Shown piece after piece: positions 5,630-10,009 of a stretch of DNA of 10,009 nt. A model generated the notes under the pieces. It made no database searches. It was not told where the DNA came from and saw nothing but the letters and a program-made list of their open reading frames with translations. The DNA is from an uncultured Sulfolobales archaeon (GTDB lineage Archaea; Thermoproteota; Thermoprotei_A; Sulfolobales; Desulfurococcaceae), in the NCBI GenBank assembly GCA_938003605.1, contig CALKYD010000025.1, forward strand, positions 1 through 10,009, in the 5' to 3' direction. A program made the translations under genes and the position numbers. The first letter of the stretch is position 1. Each line of letters opens with the position of its first letter.

Positions 5630-7520
5630 CGTTTGGAGGGATGTATCGAGGATAAACAAGGCCCTCTTAAAGCTAGGCATAAGGATCCCCGTATCGCAGT
5701 CTGTGTCCCTTATCGAAATAGCTGAGACGTATGCAGCCCTTAAGGGAGTCAGCAAGTTAAGCTTAAGCGAATTGCTGGACATAGCTTCATCAGTGTACAC
5801 ATTAATTGATTGGAGCGATGAACTCAAGTTGAAGCTACTTGAATTATCTACTTCTAATTCTAACAGTAGGGCTTACGCATACTCAAAGCTAATGCAAGTC
5901 GAAGACATGCTGTCGAGAATAGGTTTCAACAATAGAGTGGACTTAAAGCGCGTATTGAAGGGGGGAGTTAAGGAGCTCGTAGAGGCATATGTGGCGCTTA
6001 GAAAGGCTGGAGTCATTAGAAAGGCCAGGGGCGGGGAGCTAAGAACGTGTAGTGCAGCTAAGTATAGGGAGCTGCGTGGTAGGCTTAGGAGAATTGATGT
6101 GACTCCAAGAGACATAGTTAAATACATAAGTGAAGTCCCCCGAGAAGTTTGGGGCTGTGTAATTAGCGATAGAGATCTCGCTAGGTTAAGCATGCATGAC
6201 TTAATTAAGTTAGCTAAGCTCTCCTCGTCGAGCAGAAGCTCCTCACTCAATGAGAGAGTAGTTAATGAAATAGTTAGGAGAGTTAGCAGTACGGCAAGCC
6301 TTAGGGCTTGCGAGAGGAGACAGCTCATCAGCGTAATTGGATCGAGGGCGAAGAAGGATCCTGGACTACTGCTGAAGCTGACTGGCGAAGTGCGTAGAGA
6401 CTCTCCTCAAATTGAGGAAGGCGGGTTAGTTAAGGAACTGCAGGCAATGCCTCTTGAGAGGAGGCAGAGAGCTCTGTCAAACCTGCTTAAGAAGGGGTTA
6501 TTGAGTGTAGGGGAGGCAGTCAACGGACTTGACGTACTCTCATTCACTAATGCAGGCTCTGTGGACGATAAAGCTGTACGTAGCTTAGCGAACCTAGCTA
6601 ATGCTTTAGTGAACTACATCAATTACTTAATTACGTTAGATAGGGGTTACTTAGATTACAGCGCTTTCTTCATTGATAGAGTCAGCGTAGACAGCCTGCC
6701 CACGCAGTTTAAGCCTTTATATGAGTCTTTAGTTAGGCAAGACCCTAAGTTACTCGTGGGCAGGCTAAGAGATCTAGATAAGTATGCAGCAGTAGAGTAT
6801 ATTGCGTGGAGAGCGAGTGAGTTAAGGAGCAGTTATGGAGATGAATTAATTAGGAGAGCGCTGCAGCTAGGGTTGAGAATACTGCAGAGCTTTTCTCCAC
6901 AGGCTCTATGCGTAAAGACTGTGAAGCATGGGATGTTTGGACGCGTCGTGAGGGGAGAAGTAGATCCTAGGACTACTCTATATAACTTCGTTAGAATGAA
7001 CTACGCAGTTAAGTACAGGCTACGTAATCGCGTAGGAGGATCTATTGTTGTGATAGATGTGAGTGGCTCCATGTTCTCGCACGCTCTCTGGACAGTGATG
7101 TCTCTGGCCACGTTGATCCCTAGGGCTGAATACATAGTGTTTTTCTCAAGTAAGAGCAGTGTTGTCAGAGTTGGAGGCATCACTAGGCTGGTTGCATATA
7201 AGTTCCTTAGGAAAGTCCTTGATGAGGGCTTTGGAGGCTACACTGATCTAGAGTCGGGGCTGCGCACCGCTTTAAGGAATTCGCGTGGGAAAGCCTTAAT
7301 AGTAGTTATAAGTGACTTAAAGCAGACTTTGCCCGGAGATCCTGTGGCTGCCTTCAAGAGGGCCGTTGATGGAGGCAACGATGTAGTAGTAATTGTGCCA
7401 GAGAACCATGATGGGAGTGTTGCTGAATCAATTAAGGCTCTGGGAGTTAAAGTAATTGGAGTTCGCTCCCCTCTAGAGATACCCTTTATCCTCAAGTCGA
7501 AAGCTAGATTTAAAAGGTGA
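5583..7520 (+). CDS. von Willebrand A (CoxE-type) domain protein, partner of the AAA+ ATPase
   Basis: A 645-residue protein with no visible signal peptide or membrane segment. The C-terminal third is a vWA domain with a complete metal-ion-dependent adhesion site: DVSGSM (D492, S494, S496), T554 in GGYTDL, and D578 in ISDLKQT, so Mg2+-dependent ligand binding should be possible. The segment before it, ending in VDPRTTLYNFVRMNY, resembles CoxE-family proteins. The first 460 or so residues are charged, leucine-rich and probably helical; I recognise no domain there. Such proteins form functional pairs with MoxR ATPases, and here the genes overlap by 47 bases. ATG 5583 lacks a good SD, and TTG 5592 or 5604 are alternatives. 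The gene ends 55 bases before uS19, so it may be cotranscribed with the ribosomal genes. Confidence 0.85.
   Translation: MRKLSEKLLKNNLRSSVWRDVSRINKALLKLGIRIPVSQSVSLIEIAETYAALKGVSKLSLSELLDIASSVYTLIDWSDELKLKLLELSTSNSNSRAYAYSKLMQVEDMLSRIGFNNRVDLKRVLKGGVKELVEAYVALRKAGVIRKARGGELRTCSAAKYRELRGRLRRIDVTPRDIVKYISEVPREVWGCVISDRDLARLSMHDLIKLAKLSSSSRSSSLNERVVNEIVRRVSSTASLRACERRQLISVIGSRAKKDPGLLLKLTGEVRRDSPQIEEGGLVKELQAMPLERRQRALSNLLKKGLLSVGEAVNGLDVLSFTNAGSVDDKAVRSLANLANALVNYINYLITLDRGYLDYSAFFIDRVSVDSLPTQFKPLYESLVRQDPKLLVGRLRDLDKYAAVEYIAWRASELRSSYGDELIRRALQLGLRILQSFSPQALCVKTVKHGMFGRVVRGEVDPRTTLYNFVRMNYAVKYRLRNRVGGSIVVIDVSGSMFSHALWTVMSLATLIPRAEYIVFFSSKSSVVRVGGITRLVAYKFLRKVLDEGFGGYTDLESGLRTALRNSRGKALIVVISDLKQTLPGDPVAAFKRAVDGGNDVVVIVPENHDGSVAESIKALGVKVIGVRSPLEIPFILKSKARFKR
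7509..7515 (+). promoter_or_regulatory. Possible internal promoter (TATA box) for uS19
   Basis: TTTAAAA lies in the last codons of the vWA gene and would start a transcript near 7535-7540, leaving a leader of about 36-40 bases before uS19. It could uncouple the ribosomal genes from the ATPase promoter. Sequence-only evidence. Confidence 0.3.
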
Positions 7521-7575
7521 GCTACCGTTATAGGAGATGTACCAGTAGCTTAGGATATGAAGCGGTGGCAGCTGT

Positions 7576-8007
7576 ATGTCAATTACGCTATTACAGCCTG
7601 AGTGGCGAAGGTATAGCTATAGGGGGAGAACTATTGAAGAGCTACTTGAAATGCCCCTCGACGAGTTCATAAATCTACTTCCAGCTAGGCAGAGGAGGAG
7701 TTTGAAGAAAGGGCTTACTGAAGCTCAAGTAAAGCTTCTAGCAAAGATAAGGAAGGCTAAGCAACTGCTCAACGAGGGGAAGAGAGTTGTTGTAAAGACT
7801 CATGTGAGGAACATGGTTATACTGCCTGAAATGATTGGAGTAACCATAGCTGTGTACAACGGCAAGGAGTTCACACCAGTCTACGTAACGCCTGAAATGA
7901 TAGGCCACTACTTAGGTGAATTCGCTCCAACGTGTAAGCGCGTAGAACACGGAGAGCCCGGTTTAAAGGCAACTAGAAGCAGTTTATTCGTATCACTAAA
8001 GACTTAG
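7576..8007 (+). CDS. rps19: Small-subunit ribosomal protein uS19
   Basis: A 143-residue archaeal uS19, a 30S head protein that contacts the A-site finger and forms a complex with uS13. Family landmarks are [16 protein letters not shown] in the archaeal N-terminal extension and the core [40 protein letters not shown] and [16 protein letters not shown] 7576 is preceded by GGTGG (7564-7568). In most archaea uS19 directly follows uL2; here about 3.4 kb with three other genes intervene. Only 14 bases separate it from uL22. Confidence 0.97.
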   Translation: MSITLLQPEWRRYSYRGRTIEELLEMPLDEFINLLPARQRRSLKKGLTEAQVKLLAKIRKAKQLLNEGKRVVVKTHVRNMVILPEMIGVTIAVYNGKEFTPVYVTPEMIGHYLGEFAPTCKRVEHGEPGLKATRSSLFVSLKT

Positions 8008-8015
8008 GGAAGTGA
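8008..8015 (+). promoter_or_regulatory. SD site GGAAGTGA before uL22
   Basis: Seven of eight bases match GGAGGTGA, six bases before TTG 8022. It supports a TTG start that also begins the family's conserved N-terminus. Confidence 0.6.
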
Positions 8016-8021
8016 GCTGCA

Positions 8022-8492
8022 TTGCCTACATGGCATTATAGCGTTAAGTTAAGGGATGAGGGGAAAGTAGCTAAAGCAGTTATCCTTGACGCAGACGCAT
8101 CGGTAAAAGACATGAGGGAAGTGTGCAATGCTGTGAGAGGGATGAGCCTCGATGAAGCTTTAGACTTGTTGAGAAGAGTCATAGATTTAAAGGAGCCCAT
8201 ACCGCTTAGAAGGTATAGCGGTAAGATAGCTCATAAAAGAGGGCTTGCAGACAAGTGGGGCTGGCCTGCTGGCAGATACCCAGTTAAGGCAGCTAAATAC
8301 CTCGTGAAGCTCTTGGAGAACGCTAGGAATAATGCAGAGGTAAAAGGCCTTGATTTAAGCAAGCTTCGAATAATCCACATAGCAGCCCATAGAGGCATTA
8401 CATTAAAGAGGTGGATGCCGAGGGCTTTCGGAAGATCTACTGGGAAGTTCGATAGGAGGACTAACGTTGAAGTAATTGTAGGAGAGGTGTAG
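8022..8492 (+). CDS. rpl22: Large-subunit ribosomal protein uL22
   Basis: A 156-residue archaeal uL22, a 50S protein whose beta hairpin reaches into the exit tunnel next to uL4. It starts MPTWHYSVKL as archaeal homologues do. Other landmarks are YSGKIAHKRGLADKWGWPAG, PVKAAKYLVKLLENARNNAE, and the C-terminal hairpin IIHIAAHRGITLKRWMPRA followed by FGRSTGKFDRRTNVEVIV. The TTG start is supported by a near-perfect SD at 8008-8015. Spacing to uS3 is seven bases. Confidence 0.96.
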   Translation: MPTWHYSVKLRDEGKVAKAVILDADASVKDMREVCNAVRGMSLDEALDLLRRVIDLKEPIPLRRYSGKIAHKRGLADKWGWPAGRYPVKAAKYLVKLLENARNNAEVKGLDLSKLRIIHIAAHRGITLKRWMPRAFGRSTGKFDRRTNVEVIVGEV

Positions 8493-8499
8493 AGAGGCT

Positions 8500-9216
8500 T
8501 TGACTGGATCTAAAGTGAGAGAGTACTTTGTAAGCTATGGAGTCATTAAATCCATGATTGATGAATTTCTAGCCTCCCATCTCTACAAGGCGGGCTACGC
8601 AGGCCTAGATCTATATAAAACTCCAACAGGCTACAGACTAGTTCTATACGCAGAACACCCAGGAATGATAATTGGCCCAGGGGGCTCAACGATAAGAAAG
8701 CTATCCCTACTTCTACAGAGGAGGTTTGGATTGGAGAATCCAAATATAACTGTTTTACCTGTGGCTAACCCAGATCTTAATGCGAGAGTAGTGGCATTCA
8801 GGATAGTTAGAGCTCTTGAGAAGGAGATACCCTATAGGAGGGTGGCCATAGTAATGATCAATAGAGCTATGGCGGCGGGAGCTATTGGAGTGGAAATAGT
8901 CATTAGCGGGAAGCTCAGGGCTGAGAGAGCTACGTACTTAAAGCTCAGAGCTGGAAAAGTGTATAAGACTGGTGAGCAAGCCGATTACTTAATTGATAGA
9001 GCTATAGCTAAAGCACTACTGAAGCCCGGGGTCTATGGAGTTGAAGTAATGATAGTCAAGCCCGGCATAACCTCCGATCACGTGTCTATAAAGGAAGTCA
9101 AGCCTGGGGAGCTCGATAAGTTCAAGATCGAAGTTGAGGAGGAGTTCATGGAGCAAGTCAGTGAACAAGGGGTCAGTGAAGGAGGGGCAGTTGGTGAAAG
9201 CATTGAAGGCAGCTGA
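8500..9216 (+). CDS. rps3: Small-subunit ribosomal protein uS3
   Basis: A 238-residue archaeal uS3, a 30S head protein at the mRNA entry channel. The N-terminal KH domain carries its GxxG loop at G59-P-G-G62 in GMIIGPGGSTIRKL. The C-terminal S3 domain includes NRAMAAGAIGVEIVISGKL and RAERATYLKLRAG. An acidic, probably disordered tail follows residue 210. The start is probably TTG 8500, with GAGGTG ten bases upstream (8484-8489); GTG 8515 is possible but would remove five residues. Its last 23 bases are shared with the start of uL29, and the tail sequence contains that gene's SD. Confidence 0.96.
   Translation: MTGSKVREYFVSYGVIKSMIDEFLASHLYKAGYAGLDLYKTPTGYRLVLYAEHPGMIIGPGGSTIRKLSLLLQRRFGLENPNITVLPVANPDLNARVVAFRIVRALEKEIPYRRVAIVMINRAMAAGAIGVEIVISGKLRAERATYLKLRAGKVYKTGEQADYLIDRAIAKALLKPGVYGVEVMIVKPGITSDHVSIKEVKPGELDKFKIEVEEEFMEQVSEQGVSEGGAVGESIEGS
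9181..9185 (+). promoter_or_regulatory. SD site GGAGG setting the uL29 start
   Basis: GGAGG inside the uS3 tail lies eight bases before GTG 9194 and five before TTG 9191. It argues against the far upstream ATG at 9134. Confidence 0.55.
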
Positions 9217-9397
9217 TGTAAGGAAGGCAAGCCTTGAAGACAGGCTTAGGAAGCTGGATGAACTAAGGATCGAGCTCCTAAAGCTTAGGCTACAGGCGGG
9301 CGTAGGGACTCTTAAGAATACAGCTAAAATAAGGAACATAAAGAGAGACATAGCTAGGCTTCAGACAGTAATTAGAGAGTCATCTGAGAAGGAGTAA
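9194..9397 (+). CDS. rpl29: Large-subunit ribosomal protein uL29
   Basis: A 67-residue uL29, a two-helix 50S protein near the tunnel exit. The product reads MKALKAADVRKASLEDRL, then ELRIELLKLRLQAGVGTLKN and KIRNIKRDIARLQTVI, which is the whole family pattern. The frame continues upstream to ATG 9134, but those residues lie within uS3 and match no uL29. GTG 9194 gives the usual N-terminus and has GGAGG at 9181-9185; TTG 9191 would add one residue. It overlaps uS3 by 23 bases and is ten bases before rnp1. Confidence 0.95.
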   Translation: MKALKAADVRKASLEDRLRKLDELRIELLKLRLQAGVGTLKNTAKIRNIKRDIARLQTVIRESSEKE

Positions 9398-9407
9398 GGG
9401 TAGAGCA

Positions 9408-9701
9408 TTGAGGTATAGTGAGAAAAACATTGCTTGCCACGAGCTCATAGGCTTAAGCGTCACCATAGTAGAACATCCCGACAGGACCCTCATTGGTAGA
9501 AGAGGACTCGTTATCGATGAGACCTATAAGACGCTAGTCCTAGAGGATGGCTCTAGGAGGATTAGAGTATTGAAAGAACATGGAGTTTTCGAGTTCACGT
9601 TGCCTAGCGGAGCCAAAGTATTAGTTAGAGGAATAGAAATTTTAGGGAGACCTGAGGATAGGCTGAAGAACATAGTGAGAAGAAGGAAGTGGAGGGCTTG
9701 A
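9408..9701 (+). CDS. rnp1: Ribonuclease P protein component 1 (Rpp29/Pop4)
   Basis: A 97-residue archaeal homologue of Pop4/Rpp29, an Sm-like barrel protein that pairs with Rpp21 to bind the RNase P RNA specificity region and helps 5' maturation of tRNA. Landmarks are [34 protein letters not shown], then [15 protein letters not shown] and GRPEDRL near the C-terminus. The location between uL29 and uS17 is normal for archaea. The TTG 9408 start lacks a strong SD, and translation may rely on coupling from uL29 ten bases upstream. Its stop overlaps the uS17 start by four bases (TTGA). Confidence 0.95.
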   Translation: MRYSEKNIACHELIGLSVTIVEHPDRTLIGRRGLVIDETYKTLVLEDGSRRIRVLKEHGVFEFTLPSGAKVLVRGIEILGRPEDRLKNIVRRRKWRA

Positions 9702-10009
9702 GTGAGGCTAAGGCTAGCATTAGGAATGTTGGAGTGCCAGGAGTCGAGCCCCCTAAGCAGGCTTGCAAAGATCCTCTGTGCCCATGGCATGGGAGCCTGA
9801 AGGTTAGAGGACTGATCCTAGAGGGAACTGTAGTGAGTTTTAAGGCTCATGGAACAGTTACGGTGAGACGCGACTACTTCCACTTCGTTAGGAAGTATAG
9901 GAGGTATGAGAAGAGGCATACGCACATTCACGCCCATAACCCTCCATGCATAGGGGCTAGGGAAGGAGACGTAGTAGTTATAGGGGAGACTAGGCCTATA
10001 TCGAAGACA
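9698..10009 (+). CDS. rps17: Small-subunit ribosomal protein uS17, cut by the window edge
   Basis: The first 104 codons of uS17, an OB-fold 30S protein binding the 16S rRNA 5' domain early in assembly. Identification rests on [16 protein letters not shown], matching the archaeal pattern CxxPxCPxHG, then [18 protein letters not shown] and ETRPISKT at the edge, where only a few residues should remain. The first OB strand reads [19 protein letters not shown] rather than the commoner DKTVVV type, a mild divergence. TTG 9698 overlaps the rnp1 stop; GGAGGG at 9691-9696 is very close to it. No other start fits the extended N-terminus typical of crenarchaeal uS17. Confidence 0.93.
   Translation, partial: MSEAKASIRNVGVPGVEPPKQACKDPLCPWHGSLKVRGLILEGTVVSFKAHGTVTVRRDYFHFVRKYRRYEKRHTHIHAHNPPCIGAREGDVVVIGETRPISKT

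Noticed and set aside
5873..6328. Minus-strand reading frame of 151 codons inside the vWA gene
   Set aside because: Leu/Ser-rich mirror of an AGG/AGC/CTA-rich coding strand, with no recognisable domain; the + strand gene is well supported.
8674..8687. Proline in the uS3 KH GxxG loop as a possible defect
   Set aside because: The loop keeps both outer glycines, and GPGG occurs in other functional KH domains.
9134..9193. N-terminal extension of uL29 from ATG 9134
   Set aside because: Shadow of the uS3 tail; the family sequence begins at the GTG 9194 or TTG 9191 start.

Overview
This window is archaeal ribosomal-protein cluster DNA, most likely from a thermophilic member of the Thermoproteota (crenarchaeal side). 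The reasons are the archaeal S10/spc-type gene order (uL3-uL4-uL23-uL2 ... uS19-uL22-uS3-uL29-Rnp1-uS17), archaeal-only versions of these proteins, an RNase P protein gene (rnp1) between uL29 and uS17, a small protein carrying the DNA-binding core of the crenarchaeal chromatin protein Cren7, heavy use of AGG/AGA arginine codons, TTG/GTG starts and GGTGA-type Shine-Dalgarno (SD) sites. I cannot place it below phylum from sequence alone.

Layout. Bases 1-189 are upstream non-coding DNA with a candidate TATA box. A first tight cluster, all on the + strand, runs from about 190 to 4178: an RNA methyltransferase of the SPOUT/DUF171 (MTH1) family, then uL3, uL4, uL23 and uL2. A 251-base AT-rich gap with two adjacent inverted repeats follows. 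Bases 4430-4570 encode a 46-residue Cren7-like protein with an added CxxC...CxxxH putative zinc site; it appears to have its own promoter and a T-rich terminator. A second cluster starts from a promoter near 4661: a MoxR/CoxD-type AAA+ ATPase overlapping a 645-residue von Willebrand A (CoxE-type) protein, then uS19, uL22, uS3, uL29, rnp1 and the start of uS17, which runs off the right edge.

How it fits together. Almost everything serves the ribosome or RNA maturation: large-subunit proteins in the first half, proteins of both subunits in the second, an rRNA-type methyltransferase at the head and an RNase P subunit near the tail. The unusual part is the three-gene block between uL2 and uS19, genes that are normally adjacent. 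The AAA+/MIDAS pair has the same two activities that eukaryotic Rea1/Midasin combines in one chain to remodel pre-60S particles, so a role in ribosome assembly is a reasonable but untested idea. Seven of the thirteen genes downstream of the methyltransferase start with TTG or GTG, and several neighbours overlap, consistent with translational coupling.
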